Shown piece after piece: positions 43,125 through 52,786 of a stretch of DNA of 64,000 bases. Each line of letters begins with the position of its first letter. Within the stretch, counting starts at the first letter, position 1. The notes below the pieces were generated by a model. The model saw only the letters and a list, made by a program, of their open reading frames with translations. It made no database searches and was not told the origin of the DNA. Source of the DNA: an uncultured Pelagibacteraceae bacterium. Its GTDB lineage: Bacteria > Pseudomonadota > Alphaproteobacteria > Pelagibacterales > Pelagibacteraceae. Both the position numbers and the translations under genes were made by a program. Location of the stretch: the NCBI GenBank assembly GCA_902527215.1, contig CABZOF010000002.1:310001-374000 (forward strand), written 5' to 3'.

Positions 43125-44066
43125 TTATAAAGGTAAGAAACTTGTATCTACATTTCCACCAGGCGTTCCCATTCCTTTTAAGAATGCATCAAGGTTTCCA
43201 CTTTCCATAGATTGTTTTGTTTCTTCTGGTGTTAAGAATTTAAATCCACTTAAAGTTTCTTTCATATCTGCAACTTTCATTTCAGAAGCTTTAGACATAG
43301 AATTCATATCACTCTTACCTGCTCTATATCTGTCATTTGCTTCATGAGTTACTTCTATAAAAGTTCTTAACATTCCAGGATTTTCCTTCATAAATTTATC
43401 AGTTACTGAAGTAATATCTATTCCTAGAATTCCAGCTGCTCTTGCTTCATCCACTGTTAGCAATCTTGAACCAACAGCTACAGCTGCTTTGATAGAATTT
43501 CCACCAAATAAACATGCCATTACAACATCACCACTCACTAGCGCAGCAGCACCTTCTTCAGGGTCCATTTGAATTATATCCATTTTACCTCTGTCAGCTC
43601 CAACAACTTTCATACTTTCATCAAATACATATTCAGCCATTGTTCCAAGTGGAACTGCAACTTTTTTACCTTCTAATTCAGTTGCATTAGCTTTTGTAAT
43701 TCCAGAAGCATTTGATGTAACACAAGTAGTTCCGCCCATTCCGTATTCCATAGCAATATCAACTAACTTGATAGGTGCATTAGATTTTACAGCATTAATA
43801 AAAGGCACTAGACCTTGTGAATACGATATATCAATGTCTCCTGCTAACATTGCATCTGTCATTGCTCCACCATTAGTGAAGTTAGTCCATTTTACTGGAA
43901 CTCCTAGAGCTTTAGCAAAATTCTTTTTTTGCATGTCCTCTAAATTTGGACTTGGCCATTCTAGAAAGTATGCAACTCTTACCTCATTTGCAGCAGCATT
44001 TGCAGCTGAAATTGACAAGTTAAGAGCGAATATACTTCCTAAAATAAAGCTAATTAGTTTCTTCAT
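43125..44066 (-). CDS. tauA: taurine/sulfonate-type ABC transporter substrate-binding protein
   Basis: 313 aa with a signal peptide cleaved near ANAA-AN (residue 25). It is an SBP of the NitT/TauT type: VAYFLEWPSPNLEDMQKKNF, DAMLAGDIDISYSQGLVPFI, and KKVAVPLGTMAEYVFDES. The divergent omega-aminotransferase and alanine dehydrogenase genes support taurine as the ligand; other sulfonates, polyamines or pyrimidines are possible for this fold. AAGGAGA precedes the ATG. A CCCATTTYRRRC site lies 100 nt upstream. Confidence 0.87.
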   Translation of the reverse strand: MKKLISFILGSIFALNLSISAANAAANEVRVAYFLEWPSPNLEDMQKKNFAKALGVPVKWTNFTNGGAMTDAMLAGDIDISYSQGLVPFINAVKSNAPIKLVDIAMEYGMGGTTCVTSNASGITKANATELEGKKVAVPLGTMAEYVFDESMKVVGADRGKMDIIQMDPEEGAAALVSGDVVMACLFGGNSIKAAVAVGSRLLTVDEARAAGILGIDITSVTDKFMKENPGMLRTFIEVTHEANDRYRAGKSDMNSMSKASEMKVADMKETLSGFKFLTPEETKQSMESGNLDAFLKGMGTPGGNVDTSFLPL

Positions 44067-44166
44067 TTTATCTCCTTAATTAAATTTAATTAACCTTATT
44101 TAAGTTTAATTTTAGATATATGTAAACGTATTTTGTAAGCACATTAATCACAGTTGATTTGAACAT

Positions 44167-44178
44167 GTCTAAAATGGG
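44167..44178 (-). promoter_or_regulatory. CCCATTTYRRRC site upstream of tauA
   Basis: On the minus strand the sequence is CCCATTTTAGAC, followed by ATG TTC. It points to tauA and ends 100 nt before its start codon, nearly the same as at proX (103 nt) and at the small gene 28572 (97 nt). It is also 116 nt from the aminotransferase start on the other side. Confidence 0.55.
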
Positions 44179-44294
44179 CTCAACTTTAAGTTGTATTTGA
44201 TGCCACCTAATGACATACTTATGATGTAGAGAAATTATTTTCTATTTTTTTATTTTAGTCTATGAAAGAGTAATAATAACATTAAAAATTTTTT

Positions 44295-45638
44295 ATGAGT
44301 TCAGAAAAGCCACAAATACCAAATTCTTTAAATGAACATTGGATGCCATTTTCATCCAACAGAGATTTTAAAGCAAACCCTAGATTAATAGTTGAGGCAA
44401 AAGGTGTTTATTTAAAAAATCATCAAGGTAAGACACAAATCGATGCAAGTTCTGGATTATTTTGTAATCCATTGGGTCATGGTAGAGAGGAAATAATTGA
44501 AGCAATTACAAAACAACTAAGAACAGTAGACTATGCTCAACCATTCCAACAGGGTTTTGGTGGATCATTTGAGTTAGCAACAAGAATTTCAAAACATACT
44601 CCAGGAAATTTAAATAGAATTTTTTATACTATATGTGGATCAACTGCAGTGGAAACAGCAATCAAAATTTCAGTAGCTTATCATAAAGCTAGAGGTGAAG
44701 GAGAACGATTTAGATTTGTAGGAAGAGAAAGATCTTACCACGGTATGAATATCGGAGCAACATCAGTTGGAGGAATGATAAATAATGTTAAAACATTTGC
44801 CAGTGTATTAATGCCAGGTGTTCTTCATATGAGACATACGCACTTACCAGAACATAAATTTATATCAGGTCAACCAGAAACAGGAGTTGAAATTGCTGAA
44901 GATTTAGAAAGAATTTGTACAAACTTTGGTTCAGAAAATATTGCGGCATGTATTGTAGAACCAATTGCAGGATCTACAGGAACTCTAGTCCCACCAAAAG
45001 GATATTTACAAAGACTAAGAGAAATTTGTGATAAGCATGGCATATTATTAATTTTTGATGAAGTTATAACTGGATGGGGAAGAACGGGCTCTCCATTTGC
45101 ATCACAAGAATATGGTGTTACACCAGATATTATAACTATGGCAAAAGCTACAACAAATGGAATAAGTCCTTTGGGTGCAGTTGCATGTAAAGAAGAAATC
45201 TATGATACTGTAATGGATGGGTCACCGAAAGGTTCTATAGAATTATTTCATGGTTACACATATTCAGGAATACCTGTTTCTGTTGCAGCAGGATTAGCTG
45301 TTCAAGATATATTTGAAAAAGAGGATATATTTAATAGAGCTAAAAATTTAGCACCATATTTCCAAGAAGGTTTGATGTCATTAAAGGATATAGATGTTGT
45401 CGATAACATTAGAGGATATGGAATGATGGGTGGAATAGATATTAAAATGGATAAAAAACCTGGAGCAGCAGGATTTACATGCTTTAAACATTGTTATGAT
45501 GCTGGAGTGAATTTTAAGGCAACAGGGGATTGTTTAATTATTGCACCAATGTTTATTTGTGAAAAAAAACACATCGATGAAATAATAGCTAAATTAAGAA
45601 CAGGGATTACAAATTATTCGAAAAGCAAAAAAAATTAA
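44295..45638 (+). CDS. omega-amino acid:pyruvate aminotransferase (class III)
   Basis: 447 aa. It starts with the family pattern EHWMPFSSNRDFKANPRL, has IFDEVITGWGRTG with the PLP-contacting Asp near residue 255 and the PLP Lys in ITMAKATTNG near 285. This matches beta-alanine/omega-amino acid:pyruvate aminotransferases; in SAR11-type genomes with a taurine transporter a taurine:pyruvate role is plausible. The alanine formed would be handled by the next gene. It is divergent from tauA. Confidence 0.88.
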   Translation: MSSEKPQIPNSLNEHWMPFSSNRDFKANPRLIVEAKGVYLKNHQGKTQIDASSGLFCNPLGHGREEIIEAITKQLRTVDYAQPFQQGFGGSFELATRISKHTPGNLNRIFYTICGSTAVETAIKISVAYHKARGEGERFRFVGRERSYHGMNIGATSVGGMINNVKTFASVLMPGVLHMRHTHLPEHKFISGQPETGVEIAEDLERICTNFGSENIAACIVEPIAGSTGTLVPPKGYLQRLREICDKHGILLIFDEVITGWGRTGSPFASQEYGVTPDIITMAKATTNGISPLGAVACKEEIYDTVMDGSPKGSIELFHGYTYSGIPVSVAAGLAVQDIFEKEDIFNRAKNLAPYFQEGLMSLKDIDVVDNIRGYGMMGGIDIKMDKKPGAAGFTCFKHCYDAGVNFKATGDCLIIAPMFICEKKHIDEIIAKLRTGITNYSKSKKN

Positions 45639-45647
45639 TCCACTTAT

Positions 45648-46763
45648 ATGAAAATAGGTGTTCCAAAAGAAATTAAGTCTCAAGAAAATAGAATTGGACT
45701 TACTCCTGAGAGTGTAAAAATACTAACTTCAAATGGAAATGAAGTACTTGTAGAAAATAATGGTGGTTTCGAAGCTGGATTTTATAATGAACAATATAAA
45801 TCTGCAGGTGCAAAAATTTTAGATAAAGCAGAAGACATTTTTGATGATGCGGAGATAATCGTAAAAGTTAAAGAACCACAACCAAGTGAGGTAAAAATGA
45901 TTAAAGAAAATCAAATTGTTTTTACATATTTGCACTTAGCGGCTGCAAAAGAACTTACTAAAGGCTTAGTGGACTCCAAATCAGTTTGTATTGCCTATGA
46001 AACGGTAACTGACAACAACGGTAGATTACCTTTGCTAGCTCCAATGAGTGCAGTTGCTGGAAGAATGTCAGTTCAAGCAGGTGCACATTGCCTTGAAAAA
46101 AACCAAAAAGGAAGAGGACTTCTTTTGGGAGGAGCACCTGGGGTTGATCCAGGAAATGTAGTTATATTGGGTGGAGGAGTTGTAGGTGAAAATGCAGCAA
46201 TTATTGCTACAGGCATGAAGGCAAAAGTTCATATAGTAGACAAATCTGAAAAAAGACTAAATGAATTATCAAAAAAATTTGGTGATCTTATAATACCAAA
46301 ATTAAGTAATGAAACTGATTTAGAAAAATTAATTTCAGAATGTGATTTGTTGGTTGGGGGTGTCTTAATTCCAGGTGCAGAGGCACCAAAACTTGTAACA
46401 AAAAAAATGTTAAAAAATATGAAAAGAGGATCGGTAATTGTAGATGTAGCAATTGATCAAGGAGGATGTGTTGAAACAAGTAAACCCACAACATTTGCCG
46501 AACCTACATATATTGTTGATGATATCGTTCATTATTGTGTAGCTAATATGCCAGGAGGTGTTCCAAGAACATCAACAATTGCTTTAAATAGAGCAACTCT
46601 ACCTTTCTTATCTAAATTAGCAACACACGGATATTTAAAAGCTTTAGGAGACGATCCAAATTTTTTAGCAGGTTTGAATGTTCATAAAGGTCAAATTACA
46701 TATAAGGCAGTTGCAGACGTTTTTGGATATGATTATTTAACTGCTAGAGATGCATTAAATTAG
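45648..46763 (+). CDS. ald: alanine dehydrogenase
   Basis: 371 aa, the usual length. It has the conserved start MKIGVPKEIKSQENRIGLTP, the substrate Lys and His in the N-terminal domain (VKVKEPQPSE, YLHLAAAKEL) and the NAD-binding GGGVVGENAA near residue 177. It converts alanine to pyruvate, ammonium and NADH. Placed 9 nt after the pyruvate-dependent aminotransferase, it would regenerate pyruvate and release the amino nitrogen as ammonium. Confidence 0.95.
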   Translation: MKIGVPKEIKSQENRIGLTPESVKILTSNGNEVLVENNGGFEAGFYNEQYKSAGAKILDKAEDIFDDAEIIVKVKEPQPSEVKMIKENQIVFTYLHLAAAKELTKGLVDSKSVCIAYETVTDNNGRLPLLAPMSAVAGRMSVQAGAHCLEKNQKGRGLLLGGAPGVDPGNVVILGGGVVGENAAIIATGMKAKVHIVDKSEKRLNELSKKFGDLIIPKLSNETDLEKLISECDLLVGGVLIPGAEAPKLVTKKMLKNMKRGSVIVDVAIDQGGCVETSKPTTFAEPTYIVDDIVHYCVANMPGGVPRTSTIALNRATLPFLSKLATHGYLKALGDDPNFLAGLNVHKGQITYKAVADVFGYDYLTARDALN

Positions 46764-47371
46764 TTAAAAATATTTAGTATTTTTTTTTCTATATTGGCAC
46801 TTATAATTATAACTCCTTTTGCATTAGGGTGCATTCCATCTTCTAAATTTAAATCAGGATTTAAAGCAACTCCATCTAGCAAAAAAGGAACTAAAGTTAA
46901 GTCATATTTATCAGATAGTTTTTTATAAATTTTATCAAATTTATTTTTATAATCTTTTCCATGACTATCTGGTGCTATCATTCCTGCTAAAATTATTTGA
47001 ATATTTTTGTTTAATATCTTTTTTATAGTTTCCTCCAAATTTTTTTCAGTTTCATATGGACTAATACCACGCAACATATCATTTGAACCAAGACCAATTA
47101 GAATTAAATCAATATTTTTTTCGCTAATTGTCCACTCTATTCTGTTTAAACCGCCTGCAGATGTATCACCTGATACACTTGCATTGATTACTTTAACTTT
47201 TAAACCATTTTTATTTAAATTATTCTCAAGAACTGAAGATAAATGATATTTTCTATCTAAACCATATCCTGCCATTAGACTATCACCGAATAAGACAACT
47301 TTGTAATCGGCTTTAGCTGCAAATCCTGTTATTAATAAAATAATTATATTAATTATTAATTTTTTAATCAT
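46760..47371 (-). CDS. tesA: TesA-like periplasmic lysophospholipase/thioesterase (SGNH hydrolase)
   Basis: 203 aa with a signal peptide cleaved near AAKA-DY (residue 21). The SGNH blocks are all present: S31 in FGDSLMAGYG, Gly in VSGDTSAGG, Asn in GLGSNDML near 96 and D178/H181 in EDGMHPN. It hydrolyses esters and acyl-CoA-type thioesters in the periplasm. Its ATG and that of the ABC ATPase share the same CATG on opposite strands; the tesA/ybbA-ybbP divergent arrangement is also found in E. coli. Confidence 0.92.
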   Translation of the reverse strand: MIKKLIINIIILLITGFAAKADYKVVLFGDSLMAGYGLDRKYHLSSVLENNLNKNGLKVKVINASVSGDTSAGGLNRIEWTISEKNIDLILIGLGSNDMLRGISPYETEKNLEETIKKILNKNIQIILAGMIAPDSHGKDYKNKFDKIYKKLSDKYDLTLVPFLLDGVALNPDLNLEDGMHPNAKGVIIISANIEKKILNIFN

Positions 47372-48041
47372 GAATAAACTTTTAAAATTATCTAATGTTA
47401 GTTTAAATTATACCATAGATAATAACTCTATAAATATTTTAAAAAATATAAGCTTTGAGGTAGACTATAAAGAGACTATTTCAATAGTTGGAGAAAGTGG
47501 TTCGGGCAAAACAAGTTTAATTATGTTAATTGGAGGTCTCGAAAAGATTTCAGCAGGAAATATTTTTTTTAAGGACTCAGAAATATCCAATATGACTGAG
47601 GATGAAATTTCTGAAATCAGAAGAAAAAATATTGGAATAGTATTTCAATCATTTTATTTGATACCAAATTACACCACACTAGAAAATGTGAGTCTATCTC
47701 TAGAAATAAATAAATTTGATAATGCAACACAAAAAGCAAAAGAAATTTTAGATAGATTTGGATTGAGCCATAGATTTAACAATCTTCCCAGTCAGCTTTC
47801 AGGAGGTGAGCAGCAGAGAGTAGCTATTGCAAGATCTGTTGTTATGAAACCAGAGCTTATTTTAGCTGATGAGCCAACTGGTAATTTAGATAGTGAAAAT
47901 ACAGAGAATATTTCTAGTTTACTTTTTAATTATATAAAAGACGAAAACGCTAGTTTAATTATGGTCACTCACGACAATAATTTAGCTAATTTAACGAAAA
48001 GAAAAATAACTATAAAAGATGGAGTAATTAGTGAAAATTAA
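47370..48041 (+). CDS. ybbA: ABC transporter ATP-binding protein (YbbA/LolD type)
   Basis: 223 aa. Walker A GESGSGKTS, signature LSGGEQQR, Walker B LILADEPTGNLDSEN are those of the MacB/LolD class, which drives mechanotransmission, not import. It pairs with the FtsX-like permease next to it (11-nt overlap). The start codon overlaps the divergent tesA start codon by two bases, so both promoters must lie within the opposite coding sequence. Confidence 0.92.
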   Translation: MNKLLKLSNVSLNYTIDNNSINILKNISFEVDYKETISIVGESGSGKTSLIMLIGGLEKISAGNIFFKDSEISNMTEDEISEIRRKNIGIVFQSFYLIPNYTTLENVSLSLEINKFDNATQKAKEILDRFGLSHRFNNLPSQLSGGEQQRVAIARSVVMKPELILADEPTGNLDSENTENISSLLFNYIKDENASLIMVTHDNNLANLTKRKITIKDGVISEN

Positions 48042-50556
48042 TGATTTAAGTCTTTATTCTAAATATGCATTTCGTGATTTAATCAGAAGTTATTCAAAAA
48101 TTTTAAGTATAATAATTACATTATTAATTAGCCTATTTATACTAAGTGCTATCTTAACCATCGAAGACAGTTTAGAGAATGAACTTAACGAAAACTCAAA
48201 AGTTCTTTTAGGAGGGGATTTAGAAATTGATTATAATAATAGAGAAGGAAATAGGAATTTAATAAAACAGATTGAAAATATTTCAACAGTATCTCAAATA
48301 GTTGAATTCAGCACAATGATTTCAACTATTGAGAAAAAACTGAATAAAACTTCATTTACCAGAATAAAAGCAATAGATCAAAATTACCCTTTATATGGAG
48401 ATGTAAGTTTTGAACCAGTTGGGTCATTAAAAAAATTAAACGAAATTGATAACACTATTATGGTAAATGAAAACATTTTTAAGAATTTGAACCTTAAAAT
48501 TAATGATATTGTAAAAGTTCAAAATAAAAAATTTAAAGTTATTGGTGTTGTAAAAGTTCTTCCAGATATTGGAGGAGCATTCGTATTTGGGGATTTTGCA
48601 TTAACAGGAAAAAAAACATTAGACAAACTAGAATTAAATACATTAGGAAGTTTCTTAAATTACGAATATAAGATTAAATTTGATGACTACAAAAACAAAG
48701 ATAAAAAAATAAATGAAATTAAAAAAATTTTTAAAAATAATGATAAGGTAAAAATAAGATATCCAGAAAATTCCGCAGGAGGTATAAAAAGAATTATTGA
48801 TAATTTTTCACAATTTTTATCGCTAGTTTCAATAAGTGCTATGCTAATTGCTGGAATAGGGATTGCTAATACTCTTCTTTCATTTATTAATCAAAAGAAT
48901 TCATCAATTGCTGTTCAAAAAGCAATTGGAATTAATTCAGGAAATATTAAAACTATTTATTATTTGCAGTTGTTTATTAGTTTGATCTTTATTTCTTTAG
49001 TTGCTTATGGACTAAGTTTTTTCTTGGTACCAGTTGTTGATAAATATATATCAGATGGACTTGGATTCAATATTGAGGCATCATTTTCTTTAACAAATTT
49101 ATTTATTGTTTTTCTGGTTGGATTGTTAGTTATAATAATATTTTCAATCCCAACTGTTAGTTCAATTGACCAAATTAAAGCTTCTAGTTTATTTAGAAAT
49201 GTTTTTCAAAGTTTGCAGTTTAAATATTCAAAATTATCAATTATCTTAAGTTTGTTACTGCTTACCATTTTAGTCAGCTTATTTGCTTTTAGGTCATCGA
49301 TTCCTTATTATAGTTTAATATATTTTGCATCGTTCTTTGTCTGTTTAACCGTCTTTTTTTATGTTTCCCGTTTTATAATATTATTATTGAGGAACAATCT
49401 ACTTAATTTTGGTATTTCATCAAAAATAGCAATTAAAAATGTTACACAATCAAAAAGTATTACGCCTATAACTGTGATGTCACTTGGATTAGGAATGACA
49501 TTGTTACTAACGCTAGCATTTGTTGGTACTAATTTTAAAAGAGAAATAGCAAAATCAATTCCAGAAATTGCACCTGACTACTTTTTTTTAGGAATCCAAA
49601 ATAATCAAAAAGATTTGTTTAAAAAAACAATTAATGATACTGACAAAGAAGCAGTCACGGAAATTGTTCCTATGGTATCAGCAGGTATTGTTAAAATAAA
49701 TGGAATAGATCCAAATACATATATTTCTAATACTAATGATAGTTATTGGGTTATTATGAATGACAGAAGAGTGTCGTGGGTTAATACAATTCCAAAAGAC
49801 AATCCTATTTTAGAAGGTAGTTGGTGGGATACTTCACAGCCAAATAAATTACAAATATCACTAGATAGTAAAGTTGCAAAAGACTTTGGAGTAGATATAG
49901 GTGACAAATTCACGCTTAGAATTTATGGAAGAGAGGTTGAAGGAGAAGTGGTAAATTTTAGATTGGTTAACTATCAAGATTTAAGTATTAATTTTGCGAT
50001 GTTATTGAATCCGCAATTTGCAGAAAATATTCCACATGAATATCTTTCTACAATTAAATTTAAAAATATAGAAAACTTTAATGAAGTTAAATTCTTAGAT
50101 AAATTTCCAAGTGTATCCATAATAAAAATTTCAGATTATTTATCAAAAGTTACCAATGTTCTTAATAAGGTATTTATAGCAGTCAGTATAATATCGGCTG
50201 TTACAGTTATTATTGGTTTAGTTGTTATCTCAAGCGCAATTATTGTTCAAGGAAAAATTAAAGTATTTCAAAATCTAGTTTTTAAAATCTTAGGTTTTTC
50301 TAGGAGGGAAATTATTATGTCTTCAATTATTGAATTTATAATTTCTTTTTTATCTATTATATTTTTTTCAACTATTTTTGCTGTAATAGCATCAAAGTTT
50401 ATCATAGAAAATATCTTTCAACTTAACTGGTTATTTGAATTAAATGTATTTTTATACATTACAATTGGAGTAGGTTTAACAACACTTGCTCTAATTGTGA
50501 TTACAAACTTTAAGTATTTAAGCCCAAAAGTTTATCCACTTGTTAGAAATGAGTAG
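48031..50556 (+). CDS. ybbP: FtsX/MacB-like ABC permease (YbbP type)
   Basis: 841 aa starting at a GTG with GGAG 6 nt upstream. Two FtsX domains, each with a periplasmic part: membrane helices near 18-42, 255-390 (first repeat), a middle pair near 400-455, and 475-500 and 715-835 (second repeat). The size and duplicated layout match YbbP. With YbbA and TesA it is thought to act on lipids or toxic lipid-like compounds at the inner membrane; the substrate is not established. Confidence 0.88.
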   Translation: MKINDLSLYSKYAFRDLIRSYSKILSIIITLLISLFILSAILTIEDSLENELNENSKVLLGGDLEIDYNNREGNRNLIKQIENISTVSQIVEFSTMISTIEKKLNKTSFTRIKAIDQNYPLYGDVSFEPVGSLKKLNEIDNTIMVNENIFKNLNLKINDIVKVQNKKFKVIGVVKVLPDIGGAFVFGDFALTGKKTLDKLELNTLGSFLNYEYKIKFDDYKNKDKKINEIKKIFKNNDKVKIRYPENSAGGIKRIIDNFSQFLSLVSISAMLIAGIGIANTLLSFINQKNSSIAVQKAIGINSGNIKTIYYLQLFISLIFISLVAYGLSFFLVPVVDKYISDGLGFNIEASFSLTNLFIVFLVGLLVIIIFSIPTVSSIDQIKASSLFRNVFQSLQFKYSKLSIILSLLLLTILVSLFAFRSSIPYYSLIYFASFFVCLTVFFYVSRFIILLLRNNLLNFGISSKIAIKNVTQSKSITPITVMSLGLGMTLLLTLAFVGTNFKREIAKSIPEIAPDYFFLGIQNNQKDLFKKTINDTDKEAVTEIVPMVSAGIVKINGIDPNTYISNTNDSYWVIMNDRRVSWVNTIPKDNPILEGSWWDTSQPNKLQISLDSKVAKDFGVDIGDKFTLRIYGREVEGEVVNFRLVNYQDLSINFAMLLNPQFAENIPHEYLSTIKFKNIENFNEVKFLDKFPSVSIIKISDYLSKVTNVLNKVFIAVSIISAVTVIIGLVVISSAIIVQGKIKVFQNLVFKILGFSRREIIMSSIIEFIISFLSIIFFSTIFAVIASKFIIENIFQLNWLFELNVFLYITIGVGLTTLALIVITNFKYLSPKVYPLVRNE

Positions 50557-50573
50557 TTTGGATAATTTTTAAT

Positions 50574-50969
50574 TTAGCTATTAATCGAGGTTTTCAATGC
50601 TTCGTAAATTAAATCTTCTGTAGTTTCCCCTATACTTCTATAAACTTCTTTATCACCCTTAAAAATCAATAGAGTGGTTTGATAGAGCACATTAAATGAG
50701 TCAGCTATATCTCTGTTTGTTACATCGAATGAAAAATATTCAATGTTATCAAATTTAATATCAGATAACTCACCTTCTTTTTTTGCTGTTTGTAAAACTT
50801 TCATCTGATTTGCGCATGATCCACAGTATTCTATCCAGGAACTAATAACTATTACCTTACCTTCAGACTGAGCCTTCTCAAATAGTGCTTTATCAAATGT
50901 AGTCTTCTTTTCCATTGCATTTGCACCAAATGCAAATAAACAAAATATAAAAACAAAAAGATTTTTCAT
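50574..50969 (-). CDS. periplasmic thioredoxin-like protein
   Basis: 131 aa with a signal peptide (cleavage near ANA-ME, residue 18). The redox motif is C49-G-S-C52 in SSWIEYCGSCANQ, and the second half (DVTNRDIADSFNVLYQTTLL) continues as a thioredoxin fold like the DsbD C-terminal domain. A cis-Pro is not clearly seen. It may reduce or oxidise thiols of periplasmic proteins. It converges with ybbP. Confidence 0.82.
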   Translation of the reverse strand: MKNLFVFIFCLFAFGANAMEKKTTFDKALFEKAQSEGKVIVISSWIEYCGSCANQMKVLQTAKKEGELSDIKFDNIEYFSFDVTNRDIADSFNVLYQTTLLIFKGDKEVYRSIGETTEDLIYEALKTSINS

Positions 50970-51250
50970 GGTTTAAGTAACTTTATATTCTGACATCAAT
51001 AGATGAACATACTTTAAAGTGACACATGTAGGCTAAAATTCATTCAGTAATGACAAATTTTTGTTTTTCTAGGCTTCTAGTTAGCGAAGCCTAGTATTAT
51101 AATTAACTTATAATAAGAGAGAGATATACGCATAATAATCTACACATTGATTTGATACAGCGTTACTTATGAATATTAGCTATGTATAATCGGTATATAT
51201 GCTCAAAAATGGTACTTTACTTATTTAAACTATGACATAAATTGAAAGAT
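50970..51250. other. intergenic region without a recognised gene; contains a hairpin
   Basis: About 280 nt between the start of the thioredoxin-like gene and the TPP riboswitch, one of the longest gene-free stretches here. A 9-bp stem (CTAGGCTTC 51069-51077 with GAAGCCTAG 51086-51094) has no T run on either side, so it is not a typical terminator. Promoters for both neighbours must lie here. A small RNA cannot be excluded; a 14-codon frame at 51050-51094 is probably chance. Confidence 0.4.
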
Positions 51251-51308
51251 GGGGTGCTATATAGGCTGAGATATACCCGTTGAACCTGTCCGGTAATTCA
51301 GAAAGGGA
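51250..51308 (+). promoter_or_regulatory. TPP riboswitch (THI element)
   Basis: The conserved THI-box pieces follow in order: GGGGTGC (51251), GGCTGAGAT (51264), ACCC (51275), TTGAACCTG (51280) and the closing AGGGA (51303). The closing strand is only a few nt from the ATG at 51312 and contains the AAGGG that serves as ribosome binding site, so thiamin pyrophosphate should block translation. Confidence 0.92.
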
Positions 51309-51311
51309 AAA

Positions 51312-52742
51312 ATGGATAACATAAATATATTAAACCAATCATTTGCAATATTATTAACCTTAACTATAAGTATAATTTTTGTCTTAATCGGACTTCTCTA
51401 TTCAAAAAAATATCAAGGACTTAACAATTATTTGGTTGCAAGTAGATCAATAGGCACTTTTTCTTTAACAGCCAGTTTAGTTGCATCTGCATTAGGAGCG
51501 TGGATATTATTTGGTCCTGCATCAGCGGCAACATGGGGAGGAATAGGGGCTGTTATTGGATATTCTCTAGGTACTGCATTCCCTTTTTTTATCTTAATTT
51601 ATTTGGGAAAAAAATTTAGAGATAATTATCCAAGAGGTAAATCTTTAATTGAAGTTGTAAGATCTAGATTTGGCTCACAATTATTTAAACTGATTTTGTT
51701 TTTATCTATTTTTTATATGTCGATTTTTTTAATTGCAGAGGTTACTGCAGTTTCAATTTTAATAAATTATATTTCAGGAACAGACTTATGGATTACAGCT
51801 TTAATTGTGATCATAAGTTCACTCATATATACTTTGTACGGAGGGTTAAGAGCTTCAATTTTTACAGATAATATTCAATTCATAGTATTTGGTCTGTTGT
51901 TGTTAATTTCATTTTCATATTTAATCTCGTTTAACTCAAATGAGTTTAATTTCGAATTTATAAAACAGAACAAACCAAATTTACTAAGCTCAAGTTACTT
52001 GCAGAATTTCACTGCAGGCTTAACTTTTTTTATAGCTGTAGCAGCAACCAATCTTTTTCATCAGGGCAATTGGCAAAGAGTTTATGCTGCTAAAGATAAT
52101 AGAGTTTTAAAGAATAGTTTAATTGTTTCATTTTTAATAATCATACCAATAGTATTTATGATGGGTTTTTCAGGATTAATTGCAACTTCTCAAGACTCAA
52201 ATGTTATTCCTGATCTTGCATTTTTTTCTTTATTGCTGAAAGACAATGCTATTTCTCTATCAGTTATAATAATCGTTTTAGCAATTTCTTTAACAGTAAG
52301 CAGTATAGATACTTTAGTAAATGCGATTTCAAGCCTAATAATTGTTGATGGGAATAAAGTCTTAAAGTTTAAAGGTGATTACTTAAAACTATCAAAGCAA
52401 ATAATAATATTAATATCTATAATTTCATTTTTTGTAGCATCAAAAGGATTGAGTATTTTATATTTATTTTTATTGGCTGATTTATTTTGTTGCGCAGCAG
52501 TGCTGAGCATATTTTTTGGTTTTTACTCTAGAAAGTTCAATGAAAAAAATGCATATGTATCAATTATAGTTGGCTTGATCGGAGGAATTCTTTTATTTCC
52601 CAGTCCTGACTTTTCAAAATCAATTTTGGTTGGAATAATACTGCCAATAGATTTTTTACCGGCATTTGTCTCTCAATCCTTACTGTTTTGTTCTTTTGTA
52701 GTTGCAACATTTTTACCTATTTTAACTTGGAAACTAAAGTAA
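51312..52742 (+). CDS. thiV: SSS-family transporter under TPP control, probable pyrimidine-precursor uptake (ThiV-like)
   Basis: 476 aa with about 13 hydrophobic helices of the sodium:solute symporter family (LVASALGAWILFGPASAATW near 56-75, GGLRASIFTDNIQFIVFGLL near 178-197, AAATNLFHQGNWQRVYAA near 242-259). Control by the TPP riboswitch points to uptake of thiamin or a precursor. SAR11 cells are known to need the pyrimidine precursor HMP, and ThiV is the proposed HMP transporter with this architecture; identity as ThiV is inferred from that. Confidence 0.87.
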   Translation: MDNINILNQSFAILLTLTISIIFVLIGLLYSKKYQGLNNYLVASRSIGTFSLTASLVASALGAWILFGPASAATWGGIGAVIGYSLGTAFPFFILIYLGKKFRDNYPRGKSLIEVVRSRFGSQLFKLILFLSIFYMSIFLIAEVTAVSILINYISGTDLWITALIVIISSLIYTLYGGLRASIFTDNIQFIVFGLLLLISFSYLISFNSNEFNFEFIKQNKPNLLSSSYLQNFTAGLTFFIAVAATNLFHQGNWQRVYAAKDNRVLKNSLIVSFLIIIPIVFMMGFSGLIATSQDSNVIPDLAFFSLLLKDNAISLSVIIIVLAISLTVSSIDTLVNAISSLIIVDGNKVLKFKGDYLKLSKQIIILISIISFFVASKGLSILYLFLLADLFCCAAVLSIFFGFYSRKFNEKNAYVSIIVGLIGGILLFPSPDFSKSILVGIILPIDFLPAFVSQSLLFCSFVVATFLPILTWKLK

Positions 52743-52786
52743 ACCGTTATTTACATCTTGTTGATATAAATATATTATAAATAATT

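Noticed and set aside
51050..51094. 14-codon frame ending at the orphan hairpin
   Set aside because: Too short, no ribosome binding site; its end at the hairpin is probably coincidence.
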